From assembly GCA_024704765.1 (NCBI GenBank), contig JAKMXF010000069.1, positions 1 through 37,586 of the forward strand: a DNA stretch of 37,586 nt, written 5' to 3'. Of this stretch, positions 20,165-30,650 are shown piece by piece; within the stretch, counting starts at the first letter, position 1, and the number at the start of each line of letters is the position of its first letter. A program made the position numbers and the translations under genes. This stretch comes from Oopsacas minuta. Taxonomy: Eukaryota > Porifera > Hexactinellida > Lyssacinosida > Leucopsacidae. Below the pieces are notes generated by a model. The model was not told the origin of the DNA. It ran no database searches and worked only from the letters and a program-made list of their open reading frames with translations.

Positions 20165-20480
20165 TGCATATATTTTTCTTTCGGTTAATTATGTTAGTGA
20201 TCTCTGATACGGTAATAGTAGATCGTCTTATGAAGAAAACACTATAGTTGATTCCAACAATTCAATGTATATCAGACTGCATTTATAATCCTAATCTTAC
20301 ATAGTGTAACACAATTTGAAAGATTGCGTTATTGATCAACCATACTCAGGTAATTACTCACTACCTTGGCCCCAAATGAATAATTGTCTTCTTTGAGAAA
20401 AGAAGACGATTATTCTCCAATATATCTTCCTTTCAATTGTATACATGTATCAATAAATGCTGGCATTCCAGTAACAGAAT
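20165..20480. other. Gap with a 16-bp hairpin
   Basis: No coding signal. Arms 20379-20394 and 20399-20414 form a 16-bp stem with one G-T pair and a GAGA loop (AATAATTGTCTTCTTT and complement). Function unknown. Confidence 0.45.
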
Positions 20481-20490
20481 TTTCCGAAAT

Positions 20491-20830
20491 TCAATGGATT
20501 AATATCCCTTCAGCCACTTTTAAGATTTCTGCTAACTGATTGAGGTTGGTTGAGGGCTTCACTTCATTCAACTTCTCCTGCAAACTACTCCATAGATTTT
20601 CTATCGGTTTTAAATCCGGTGAATTCCCAGGCCATTCCCCTTTGGCCCAGAAAGCAGGCATGTTATTTTTGCACCTTTCTTGTGTGCGACTGGCAGTGTG
20701 TGCTGGTGCCTCGTCTTGCATAAACATGGCCCGAGACATGTTTTCTAGCAATTTCCTGGTCAGAATACTGCCTCCCGTTTTGATCGACCCACCGCAAGTC
20801 GATAAGATTTCTCCAATATCTCATCTCCAT
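20491..20830 (-). pseudogene. Tc1-like transposase C-terminal fragment
   Basis: From about 20830 the minus strand reads STCGGSIKTGGSILTRKLLE, then MSRAMFMQDEAPAHTASRTQ with the second catalytic Asp and GNSPDLKPIENLWSSLQEKL with the Glu. The first third of the protein and both terminal repeats are missing. It resembles the outer Tc1 at 903-3729 (FMKDGAPAHTA) more than the other copies. Confidence 0.75.
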
Positions 20831-20925
20831 AAATTTATAATTATAGAGGCACCCTTCTTTCTGTCAGATTGAAGATGTCTATTGTGCTATTCATGTTGAA
20901 AGCTTTGGTCTATTTTTTTCAGAAG

Positions 20926-21665
20926 CTAGGAAGCAGAGGTCTGATAAACGTATGTCTCAAGACGGTTTCTTTGTGAGGTTTTCATCCGTTTCATCGTTGA
21001 GAAACTTCTCTCTGCTCCTGTTGATGATACAGGCAAGTTTCTCTTTAAATTATAACGTTTGATCAGATTGGAATAGAAAGCCGGATCCATAGTTACTATA
21101 CATGATCCAGAATTAGCAAACATGTGAAACTTTGCTAATTTTGAATTAAGTAACGTCTCATTAACGTCTAATATGTCACCATAATGAGCAATTAATTTGC
21201 TAAGTGTTTTCCTTTTAAGTACTTTTGTGAAGTGCTATTCAGGACATCTAGGCCTTTGAGCAGCTCCATACCAGTGTCAGGAAATCGTAATTCTAATTCA
21301 GCAAAGACTTTGTGGCAAGCCTTTGTTGAAAATGATTGTATATGGCTCAAGTAATCAACATATTCTGTTAAATTTCTTGTCATGTTAACTGGTGAGGCCA
21401 CATTTAGGGGTATACAACAATCAGTACTGATTTCTTCTGCTTGTTCCAACATTTCAGCAACAGATATTTCGTTTCCAAACTGACTAATCATTGTCTTACA
21501 GGCTCTAATATCGTTGGCAACGTGATGCCACTCAATTGATGCTCCCTGTAAATATTCACTCAGGCTGTGAATAGTTGCAAGGGCTTTCCTCAGAACGAAG
21601 GAATTAATTATGAACTCACCACATGCATTTTGTGGTAAAGACCGCCAGCAGTTAGTGCTGCGTTG
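20926..21665 (-). pseudogene. hAT transposase C-terminal half (different type from the hAT at 8874)
   Basis: Read downward: FVLRKALATIHSLSEYLQGA, SIEWHHVANDIRACKTMISQ, SVAEMLEQAEEISTDCCIPL, and RFPDTGMELLKGLDVLN. A one-base shift near 21192 leads to LIAHYGDILDVNETLLNSKL and then LPVSSTGAERSFSTMKRMKT, the hAT dimerisation region. It ends at 20926. The TGAERSFSTM motif is typical of the ZMYM1/THAP12-like hAT group. Because the gene runs leftwards, its 5' element end should lie to the right, and a matching terminus is seen at 21999-22017. Confidence 0.72.
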
Positions 21666-22050
21666 TCGTCATCCCCTACCCTTTTCATAAGAAGTACAAA
21701 TAGCTATCAGACTACAAGCAAGGAAATTGAAAATGGTCAGGGAAAATTGAAAAGTGGTCAAACCTGTCCAAAGTTATACAAGCAAATGTAAAGGTGAAGG
21801 CAATTACCTACCCAGCGCTATATACATACGTGCATTATACTAATTTCACAACCGAGAGAAGTTGAGTAGCAATAAATAATTGTAAAAACATTATAAATCA
21901 AAGACATGATTGAAATATTGTATGAAAAATAATAATCAGAATGAATTCGAAAGACTAGGAGGCCAAAAGTTTGATGGGGGGATATATCCCCCCTATCTCC
22001 CCCTGGATCCGCCACTACCGACATCCTACTAGATGTTTCAACACTACATA
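21666..22050. other. Non-coding 5' part of the hAT remnant, with terminal repeat and palindrome
   Basis: 21999-22017 reads CCCCCTGGATCCGCCACTA, the inverse of the widespread hAT terminus CAGTGGCGGATCCAGGGGG with one changed base. Just inside it is a perfect 18-bp palindrome GGGGGGATATATCCCCCC at 21976-21993. The opposite element end is missing. Confidence 0.6.
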
Positions 22051-23361
22051 CAGGATGGCCCCAAAGTTCTGTCCCATCTTTTATAATACAAGGAAATGAA
22101 GATACTAGATTCACTATACATGATTTAATATTGTAATCGAACCAATTGAGTCAGTAATACAAATATTACTAAGCATATCCCTGGTTCACTTCCTCTAGCA
22201 CTTAGTTAAGCTAATTAAAGTCGAGAGAGCAGGAATTATTCGGTTATTTGAAAATGGTAAGGCTCCAGGACAAATTTTAAAGTTGCTCAATATGCCCAGG
22301 AGTCGACGGAAGTTTGTATATAGGATGATCTTGAGGTACAAGCAAACAGGGGGAGTAAAGGACAAGGCTAGATCCGGTCGTCCTTCCTCAGTTACGACTC
22401 CCAAGCTTCACAAGAGGGTACGGGAGCGAATCCGATGTAACCCGCGTCGATCCATGAGGAGGAAGGCTGTAGATCTTCAGGTGTCACGCCATTCCATACA
22501 AAACGTCATGAATACTAAGCTGGGAATGTATTCCTTCAAAAGAAAAAAGGTCCATCATCTAACAGACCAAGTTAAGCAAAAACGAATGTCTAAATGTAAA
22601 GGGTTGCTTGAGCGGCACGCAAATCACGGTCTCGAAACGATTTTGTTTTCCGATGAGAAGATATTCACTATTCAGGAGGTTACAAACTCTCAAAATGAGA
22701 GGATCATATCGGCAACGCGTTCTAGTATCCCAGAAAAGTATGGATGCGTGAGTCGCATACAGAAACCTCAATCTGTGATGATATGGGCCTGGTGTCTCGG
22801 CAACTGATCGGACACCATTGTTATTTGTCCCCCTGGAGTAAAAATAAATACTACCACCTATCGGGAGCTTATCTTGTAGCCTGTATTGCAGAATCTAGGT
22901 CAAACAATGTTTAATGGAGAACCGTTTGTATTCCAGCAGGATGGAGCACCGTCTCATACCGCCAATAGTACCCAAACCTGGCTCCAACACAATTTCCAGG
23001 ATTTATTCAGAAGACAGAATGGCCTCCCTATAGTCCAGACCTGAACCCGATGGACTTTGCAAATTGGTCCATCTGGAGACCAATGCTTGCGCCCAGTCTC
23101 ATACCTCTGTCGACTGTTTGAAACTGTCTTTAACAAGGGAGTGGAACAAAATACCTCAGGAAAGCATTCGTGCCGCGGTTGGAGTGTTTGCTGGACGATT
23201 GAGAGCCGTAGTAAAAAAACGAGGAGGTTATATTGAGTAGTAAAGATATTGTATATTTCTGATAGTATTCTGTAAGACGAGTAATAATTGCCAGCCTATA
23301 GCATACAATTTAGTCAAGCTATTCCAATTTATCAATGGGACAGGACTTCAGGGCCACCCTG
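22051..23361 (+). mobile_element. DD37D-type mariner, both ends present
   Basis: The left end CAGGATGGCCCCAAAGTTCT at 22051 pairs with the inverted right end CAGGGTGGCCCTGAAGTCCT finishing at 23361. TA flanks both (22049-22050, 23362-23363). The length is 1311 bp. It is the best-preserved of the five mariners of this type here. Confidence 0.9.
22218..23240 (+). pseudogene. DD37D mariner transposase, few lesions
   Basis: From 22218 the frame IKVERAGIIRLFENGKAPGQ is open through MPRSRRKFVYRMILRYKQTG, VKDKARSGRPSSVTTPKLHK and LVM-type blocks to 22807, about 195 codons. The first Asp is in ILFSDEKIFTIQ. IQKPQSVMIWAW precedes a frame change. Then VKINTTTYRELIL, a stop, and FVFQQDGAPSHTANSTQTWL with the second Asp. 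The third Asp is in SPDLNPMDFA in another frame; counting from FQQD gives 37 intervening residues once one indel is allowed. It ends VVKKRGGYIE with TAG at 23238. The start codon itself is not obvious. Confidence 0.82.
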
Positions 23362-23426
23362 TATTCCATGTTACCTAATCATCACCAACTCTGCAAAATG
23401 TTTAAATATCTACATCACAACATATA

Positions 23427-24762
23427 CTACGGGCGTTCAATAAGTAGTCGTTATTTCAAATTTTGTAAGTCGGGATATTTCGACCCAGATCAAACTGAAT
23501 GATCTAATAACAATTCATCCATTGTGAATTTAATAATGTAAAGCGTTTTTGATTCTCATTTCTCGTTCTAATATTGTACCTATTTACATTTCGACAGTTT
23601 ATTATAGGAATATTTTTAATGGCTTCAAGAAGTGCAAATTTCAAAATTGAGCAGAGAGGATATGTGAAGATCAGCACACTGCTCAAAGTGTCGCCAACAG
23701 ATGTCCATAAAGATTTGAGATGAAGTTTATAGGGATACAGCGATTCTATATTCCACTGTTGTTGATTGGGCTAGACGCTTTCGTGAAGGTACAGTGTCCA
23801 TTGAAGATAGGGCAAGAATAGGGGGACTAGTTTCCAGCGCCAGTGACAAAAATACCCTTGAGGTATCCGCGTTACTTGAAGAAGACCTTCATATCACGTT
23901 TGTGGAGATAGCTGATGCGGTTGGGATCTCAAAGGGAACTGCTCAAGCTGTTGTACATGATAATATGAAATTCAGAAAGATATGTGCTCGATGGGTGCCG
24001 CACTTACTAACTCAGGCCCAGAAAGTAAGGAGGGTCCAATGCGCTACTAAATTGCTCTCTGAGTTTGATCGAGCTGACTCTAGGAGGTTATTTGAGATAG
24101 TAAGGGTGATGAAACTTGGGTACGTTATTCTGAGCCCTTATCAAAAGAAGCAAATAAAGTATGGGTAGCAAGAGGACAGGACTCACCAATGATCCCATGA
24201 CGTGACTTTCGGGACCCGAAGGTTATGTACTGTATATTTTTTGATTCTAATGGTCCAGTATGCCAAATTTGTGTCCCCAAATACAAACAATTACAGGCTC
24301 CTTCTACACCAATGAGTGTATACCAGAGGTTGAAAAATTCTACTAAAATCGATGGCCAAGGACTGGAACTCGTAGATTGCGAATATTGCATGATGACGCC
24401 CGACCGCAAAAGACAAAGCTGGATAGAGAAAAGTTGGAAGCCATGAAGATTGTGGAGCTAGATCACCCTCCATACTCGCCAGATCTAGCTCCCTGTGGCT
24501 TTTGGTTGTTTCCAATGCTAAAGAAACATCTATCAGGTAGGAAATTCGAGAGTCGAGCTCTGATAGGTTTGGCCATTATCCAGTATATCAAAGGTGTACA
24601 ACCGAAGGATACAAAGAATATTTTTTGAGTGGATAAAAAGGCTGAAATTGGTTTTACAGCAGGAAGGGGAATACTTTGAGAAACTCCATCACTGAATACA
24701 CAATTATGCTAGAAAAATTTAAAATTATATTGTGATAACGACTGCTTATTGAACGCCCATAG
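23427..24762 (+). mobile_element. Mariner element, DD34D type
   Basis: The left end CTACGGGCGTTCAATAAGTA at 23427 pairs with the inverted right end CTATGGGCGTTCAATAAGCA finishing at 24762, flanked by TA (23425-23426, 24763-24764). GGGCGTTCAATAAGT is the recognisable core of classical mariner ends. The length is 1336 bp. Ends and coding features differ from the DD37D copies nearby. Confidence 0.9.
23619..24720 (+). pseudogene. Classical mariner transposase with third catalytic Asp lost
   Basis: The ATG at 23619 gives MASRSANFKIEQRGYVKIST, a mariner N-terminus, with a stop after HKDLR. From about 23735 to 24168 the frame reads STVVDWARRFREGTVSIEDR, GISKGTAQAVVHDNMKFRK and WVPHLLTQAQKVRRV. The first Asp is in GDETWVRYYEP (other frame, about 24108). 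The second is in LHDDARPQKTKL. HPPYSPDLAPCGFWLFPML has Gly where the third catalytic Asp (PCDF) is expected. At least three frameshifts plus this substitution make it inactive. Confidence 0.85.
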
Positions 24763-24789
24763 TATATTATGTGAATTTAATTGCTGAAA

Positions 24790-25270
24790 TTATGAATAAA
24801 AAATTTGATCGGAATCATTGGCGACTTCATCCTCTAAGAGAGGTTGTTTGCACTATACTGCTATGTTATACAATACGGCACAAGCAACTATGATGGAATA
24901 AACTTTATCTGGACTCATCCTGATCTCCAGGAAGACAGTGGAATCTTCGTTTCCAGCGCCCATTTGTCTGTTCAACAATAACTCTTGTCCTCTAATGTGC
25001 ATAGTTGTGGTTAAATTGGAGAGTGGATAGTGGTTGGCGAAAAGGAGTGAGTAAAAATGGCCTCATCATGTAACTGCTAGCTCCTAGTATATGCTCCCCT
25101 ATTGAAAAGGTATTTCAACATGCATCCCAATACCTGAAATCTTCCAAAAGCATGAATCGTGAACAAACCCAGGAAGACATGCCAATACATCCAAAATGTT
25201 CCATCCGGTTGGCAAATAGTTTGGCATTAATTGAGTTGGAAAATGTCAATTTATATAATCTGATTCATCT
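24790..25270 (-). pseudogene. HARBI1-like Harbinger transposase fragment
   Basis: Read downward from 25270: RRPSGDESDYINRHFPTQLM, GWNILDVLACLPGFVHDSCF (equivalent to the DARWPGSxHDS block), then SYMMRPFLLTPFRQP, TRVIVEQTNGRWKRRFHCLP with the catalytic Glu, and, shifted, MSPDKVYSIIVACAVLYNIA. Several stops interrupt it and the GxxDG start of the domain is missing. It belongs to a different subgroup from the HARBI1-like gene at 30724. Confidence 0.7.
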
Positions 25271-25338
25271 CCAGAGGGTCTTTGGATTCGTATAAGGCAT
25301 AATCAGAATACTGGCCAAACTTGATTGTCTAAGTTAGA

Positions 25339-26268
25339 ATGGATAAATTTCTTGTCATTATTAAATCTGAAACTCGCTTGGATTTATTGATGAGTGAAGA
25401 TCCAAATTTAGAAAAAACTGGACACTGTTTACACGCAACAGGATATTTTTGCCATCCTGGTTATCGAGGGATGACACTTTCTTTGTTCTGGAATGTCAAA
25501 AGATTGCCGAAGATGGCCTAAAGATGTTGCTTGCAAGAAGGCAAAGAGAAGGCATGAAAATATCTACAGGTGATGTTACTCAATTTATTCAACTTATGTT
25601 AGACTTCGTTAGTCTGCAAGCAGATGCTTGGACTATGAGGTTTGCTAGCAAAGACCTTATCGATACTGATCCTGTAACTTATTGGACTTCGTATATTACA
25701 ACCCCTTCATTGGTTTACCAGACAAACGGAACATCAGTGGAGGCTGTATAAATGCTGTATGATGGAATCATTTAGGATGTGGATAACAAGTGCGAGTCTA
25801 GAAAGGGCATTTAGTATGGGGAAACATTTGGGGCCACCTCAGAAAAGTCATCCAAAAGTATCGACAACTGCAAGTCACCTCCTTATAAAAACACATTATA
25901 AACTTTACAGAGAAAGGCGTGAACGATGTCCGTCCTCAAAGAGAATACCTGTAGAATTTGATTGTAGTGAGACATTAAGTGATAGAGTGGACGAGTAAGA
26001 TATTGTGGATTCCTCACTTGAAGAAATCAATATCAATGAAAGAGATTTTAGGCACGAATTGTGTGAGCTAAAGCTATGGAATCCAGAAGGGAGTTCTCTA
26101 CTAAGGTTTCCTTTGAAGTTGAATAAACTTGTCCCCCATTGGGTTGCCCAAGAAAAGTTGCTGACTCAGAATTTTCTAATGAAAGCTCAGAGCCAGCAGA
26201 CCTTACATATTTTTGACGTTTTGTATTTCCTAAATCTATCGTTAGACAGAACTTATATACTTTACTAA
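25339..26268 (+). pseudogene. Unrecognised ORF cluster, perhaps the C-terminal part of a hAT transposase
   Basis: Four consecutive open frames (25339-25521, 25449-25751, 25759-25998, 26005-26268) have balanced composition and look like one decayed gene. Blocks include MDKFLVIIKSETRLDLLM, FVLECQKIAEDGLKMLLARR and DAWTMRFASKDLIDTDPVTY. The third has SASLERAFSMGKHLGPP, resembling the SVERxFS motif of hAT dimerisation domains. The downstream gap (26342-26403) repeats TATACC several times, reminiscent of some hAT ends. I do not recognise the first half, so the assignment is weak. Confidence 0.35.
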
Positions 26269-26410
26269 GAAGTACTAGTCTAAATTATTTATTCGTCATA
26301 AATTCGTATTATACTTTCATACATATTATTGTATTTCGATTCGGTATACCCCGTATATTTATACCATCGCTATACCAAATACCTCGATTTTACCCAATAT
26401 ACCTAGGAAA

Positions 26411-26668
26411 CTGCTGCCTTCAGCCCACCAATGGAAGTTCCTCCCAGCCCTCAGCGTGAGCAGGGCCTAGTGGAGGTGCGCAGACTAACTACCTTGCTGG
26501 GAAGCTGCCAACCAAGCGGAGGAGGTCCAATAGAGTGAACAAGCGTTGAAGACTCTAGTTGGAGATTATTATTCACCAAATCGTACTAAGATTGAGTTCT
26601 TGTAGCGTATAGCACATCATTTCAGTCTGGGAGAGGATTAACATGATAATCGAAAGTATTATCTCAAA
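26411..26668 (+). pseudogene. Second MULE fragment, copy of the 3' end at 5548-5812
   Basis: Nearly the whole 258 bp aligns with 5548-5812, including AGCGTGAGCAGGGCCTAGTG, the CCAACCAAGCGGAGG block and the downstream AGCACATCATTTCAGT stretch. The copies diverge after 5812/26668, so that point probably marks the element's 3' boundary. No transposase core accompanies it. Confidence 0.75.
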
Positions 26669-26784
26669 ATCAAATGTATTTGAGGGATAGATACAGAGGA
26701 TTAACATCCGTTTGCAGGCTGAGAAGGTGTTTACACTTGTATCGAAGTTCGTCATAGTATGGTCTGGTGGATATATTCTGCAAA

Positions 26785-26845
26785 TGTCGTGTAGCGAAAA
26801 AGAAATTTTCTCTACAGAACTTTCGCTACACGGCATTTCGCTACA
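26785..26845. repeat. Hairpin with 15-bp arms
   Basis: TGTCGTGTAGCGAAA at 26785-26799 pairs with its complement at 26821-26835 with one mismatch, across a 21-nt loop. A further TTTCGCTACAG follows at 26836. It sits immediately before the minisatellite. Confidence 0.5.
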
Positions 26846-26857
26846 GACAAGTTACCG

Positions 26858-27017
26858 GTATCCACTGCTACCTGTATCCACTGTTATCTGTATCCAGTGT
26901 TACTAGTATCCACTGCTACTGTTATTCACTCTCTATCCACTGCTACCGTTATCCACTGCTCCTGGATCCACTGCTATCTGCATCCATTGCTATCGGTATC
27001 CACCGCTACCGCTATCC
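26858..27017 (+). repeat. Minisatellite with unit about 16 bp
   Basis: About ten imperfect copies of GTATCCACTGCTACCT lie head to tail, with unit lengths varying by a base or two. An open frame across it (HCYRYPLL-like) is a by-product of the repeat and not a gene. Confidence 0.75.
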
Positions 27018-27138
27018 AAATGTCAGGTGTATAACTAGAGGTCACTACGAGTACACATACCAAATTTCGTGACTTAACTTATAAAGGTGTGTAAATTAGA
27101 GCGCAAACATATACGTATATTATATATCGCACCACAGG

Positions 27139-29260
27139 CATTTTGATACTGAAATGCTTAGATGTTACTAAATGAATGATAAATTACGTAAATATGAATT
27201 TTGATACTGAACCATACAAATGTTATTGACTTCATTCCAAATTAGGCACCACAAGCATTTTGATGCTAAAATATACAAATGTTGTTGAATAGGCCGGATC
27301 GAGAAAAGTATAAATTGTCGCTTCAACTTCTACCTAAGGCAAAAGTTGCCTTGACTCTCTTCTAGGAAAATGCGAGACATAAATTTGAAAAATATTTCGA
27401 GTTGACCATAGCGGTTTTATTTTTGCGTGTCACTTTCCCAAACTTGGCTTTGAATTGTGCGAATTCTCTAGTTCCTTTGACTTAGCCCCTTTAGATATGT
27501 TATTTGGTAATAGTAAGTCGCATATTTGCTTCCTTATGCTGTATTAGGCTAATCTCTGTCTTCTAAGATACTCAAGTTATCATGATATTTTTTGCATATT
27601 CTATCATACCCTAATAATATTATCCACCCCCCTTTTGTTCCGAAGATTTGCAAACGCATAATTCTTACAAATAATAGCTATATCCTCACCAAACTTAGTA
27701 TAATTCTGTATCTAGATCCAAATTCATCAATATTACCATAAAGAAATTTTACCAACTTTCCTTATCTCTCTTGCTCTTGACTTAGTTACCATTTATCTAG
27801 CATGGATTTTATGGTCAATTATTGTATCTAAATAAAACTCACTCAAATGACTCATATTATAGAGTGATCATATTCCTATAATCTATGTAATTTTGAATAT
27901 AGTAGGATACACACTTAGTATTGTAGTATTTCATTCTGTTTTGGTTATCCTGGACCCATCCCAGAAAATCTACTCCCAATAAGCTAGATCTATACAACCA
28001 TTATAGTATGCTTAGAAATGAAGATTCTAAATCACCTAGAGATGATATAGCGCAAGAATTGACTGAAGTATTAGTGCGTATCTATAATTTGGCCTCCATA
28101 CCCACAAAATCAGAGCTCCAAATATAACAGTTCATCATTTCTGATATTATTAAGAGAGCTAAATACTACAGAAAAGTATCCAAAACAAGCAATACCCTCA
28201 CGTGTCCAGCCTATAATTCCGAATTCAATGTCTTGTTCATTGTCTCAAGTTACAAATGCCTAATTCAAGAAGCAAAAGTTTTGCTCTCTCAATAATATCA
28301 GAAATGGTGTACTGTTATATTTGGAGCTCTGATTTTGTGGGTATGGAAGCCAAATTATAGATACGCACTGATACTTCAGTTAATTCTTTCGCTATATCAT
28401 CTCTAGTTGATTTAGAATCTTGATTTCTAAGCATACTATAATGATTGTATAGATCTAGCTTATTGGGAGTAGATTTTCTGGGATGGGTCCAGGATAACCA
28501 AAAACAGAATGAAATACTACAATACTAAGTGTGTATCCTACTATATTCAGAATTACATAGATTATAGGAATATGATCACTCTATAATATGAGTCATTTGA
28601 ATGAGTTTTATTTAGATACAATAATTGACCATAAAATCCATGTTAGATAAATGGAAACTAAGTCAAGAGCAAGAGAGATAGGAAAGTTGGTAAAATTTCT
28701 TTATGGTAATCTATTGATGAATTTGGATCTAGATACAGAATTATACTAAGTTTGGTGTGGATATAGCTATTATTTGTAAGAATTATGCATTTGCAAATCT
28801 TCGGAACAAAAGGGGGGTGGATAATATTATTAGGGTGTGATAGAATATGCAAAAAATATCATGATAACTTGAGTATCTTTGGAGACAGAAATTAGCCTAA
28901 TACAGCATAAGAAAGCAAATATGCGACTTACTATTACCAAATAATATATCTAAAGGGGCTAAGTCAAAGGAATTAGAGAATTCGCGCAATTTAAAGCCAA
29001 GTTTGGGAAAGTGACACGCAAAAATAAAACCGCTATGGTCAACTCGAAATATTTTTCAAATTTATGTCTCGCATTTTCCTAGAAGAGAGTAAAGGCAACT
29101 TTTACCTTAGGTAAAATTGAAGAGACGATGTATACTTTTCTCGATCCGGCCTATTGTTGAATGAAAGATAAAATTGTAAAATATGAATTTTGATGCTAAC
29201 TGTAGAAATATTCTTGATCAAATACTATTTTCAGAAAATGGGTATTTTGATACTGAACCA
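27139..29260 (+). repeat. 58-bp tandem repeat, split in two by the foldback element
   Basis: TTTTGATACT or TTTTGATGCT starts at 27141, 27199, 27258, 29188 and 29246. Subtracting the foldback element and one 8-bp duplication (1872 bp) places the fourth at 27316, so spacing is 58, 59, 58 and 58. Alternate units start GCACCACA(A/G)GCA or RTAAATATGAA, suggesting a 117-bp dimer. Confidence 0.75.
27290..29153. mobile_element. Foldback element with two arms of about 870 bp
   Basis: 27290-28160 is repeated in inverted orientation at 28284-29153 with only scattered mismatches, separated by about 123 bp of unique sequence. The ends are TAGGCCGGATCGAG and its complement. TTGTTGAA at 27282-27289 and 29154-29161 is a direct duplication (8 bp, or 9 if the next T is counted). 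No coding capacity is visible; the ORF at 28658-28852 is arm sequence. Duplications of 8-10 bp and very long inverted repeats occur in non-autonomous MULEs and in Foldback elements, and I cannot choose between these. A transcript would form a very long duplex. Confidence 0.9.
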
Positions 29261-29319
29261 GACAAATGTAATTAAATTATTTACACATATGACACGACAG
29301 GGGCCTTATTAACTAAAAT

Positions 29320-29410
29320 TCTTAAGTCAAATTCTTAGAATTTTGCTTAACTTTAAGTGAAATTCTTAGAATAATCCTAAGAATTCGAACAATTCTAAGA
29401 AAAATATTTA
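29320..29410. repeat. Left subterminal TTCTTAGAA repeats of the Harbinger element
   Basis: AATTCTTAGAATT and related inverted motifs occur about five times in 90 bp, mirrored at the right end (31920-32130). They are candidates for binding by the element's transposase or Myb-like protein. Confidence 0.65.
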
Positions 29411-29879
29411 GTGAGGTAAAGAGGACACTTAACTTATAATTTATTCTACTTTTCTATGAAATGATACTCAGTACGCATTTAATAACAAAGAAGATTGTTT
29501 ATCGCTTAAGACAATATGTTTGATTATCATATCTACATGCTGTAATACCCATAGCATAAAACTTAGTCGAATTACATACCAACTATATTTAGATACTATT
29601 TCTTGACGTCACTCTGAATTGTATTATGACATCAATAAATGTATTTATGTAATTAAATTATATCTCATATATTTTGAAACGTAATAGCTTTGTATCTAAA
29701 CTAAGGTAAATAAAATCAATGTCATTTGAGTGACGTCCTGCAAAAATATACGCAATCTATGCAATTTTACCCATTTACGTATATTATCATCTTTAGTGAT
29801 AAGTATAAATAATAATAAAATGTTAGTTAATTATGACAATATCTTAACACTCGCTCTCATTATGACCACTGAAAACTCG
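29411..29879. other. Non-coding 5' region of the Harbinger Myb-like gene
   Basis: AT-rich with no coding signal. TGACGTCA at 29604 and TGACGTC at 29731 are cAMP-response-element-like palindromes; similar motifs occur in both Transib copies. Promoter function is possible but unproven. Confidence 0.35.
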
Positions 29880-30650
29880 AAAACTCGTTGAAAGAATTTT
29901 ACTCAGGAGGAGATTATTCCACTCATGGATCTCATTCAAGAGAAAAATCGAAATTGTTCAGCGCTCTAACATCAACTCTGACTTTCGATGATAACAACAA
30001 AATCTGGGAAGAAATTTCAGGGAGACTGTCTGAATTACATGGGAATGTAAGGACAAGAGATGATGTTATGAAAAATGGTATAATATACTAACAAAACATA
30101 AGCCTCGTATTGTAGATAAGTTAGGATCAGCAAGAAAAACTGGAGGAGGTCCTGCAGATGCTGATTTGAATGAAATAGAAGCTAAAATCAGTAGCATCAA
30201 AGGGAAGGAAGCTTTTGAAGGCATTGAATGGGGTATCGATCTCTCTTGAATCCCAGTGTGTAGATGATGAAACTGAAAGGATGCTGATAAGCCCAGTTCC
30301 CTCTGAAGATATTGAACAAATAAAGTTTTTCCAACAAGCCCCAAGAAAACATCATCGTTTGGAAAATGACGAATTGGAATCGACAAAACGTGCAAGTTTA
30401 GAGAAAGAAGATAAGAAATTGGAGATTTTGACTAACATTGATTCTAAGCCAGAACGGCTTGAGAGTAAATTCGATCGAGTGATCCAGATTTTGCAACACA
30501 CAGCAGCGGATCAATCAAAGACACTTTCTCTTCTGATGGCTCAAACTATGCCTCCTCTGTCGCATTTTCAGACATTGCCCCTTCATTTCCTACTTCTAAT
30601 TTGTCTTCATTGTATCATTACTTTCAAAGTCAGGACTAGGATCCTTAATT
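29880..30650 (+). pseudogene. Myb/SANT-like DNA-binding protein of the Harbinger element, frameshifted
   Basis: In one frame FTQEEIIPLMDLIQEKNRN is the first helix of a Myb/SANT-like (MSANTD-type) domain. After a shift near 29970 come TFDDNNKIWEEISGRLSELH and VRTRDDVMKK, then WYNILTKHKPRIVDKLG in another frame and ARKTGGGPADADLNEIEAKI, the usual TGGG linker. The C-terminal half from about 30215 is charged and probably coiled-coil (ESTKRASLEKEDKKLEIL, PERLESKFDRVIQILQH). In active Harbingers this protein helps bring the transposase to the nucleus and to its DNA ends. Three or more frame changes make this copy inactive. Confidence 0.7.

Noticed and set aside
26767-27072. An ORF rich in Tyr, His and Cys
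   Set aside because: It is generated by the 16-bp minisatellite.
28658-28852. A minus-strand ORF inside the foldback right arm
   Set aside because: The frame is not maintained in the other arm and has no recognisable motif.
26858-29260. CRISPR-like array
   Set aside because: The repeats are contiguous tandem units without unique spacers, and the genome is eukaryotic.
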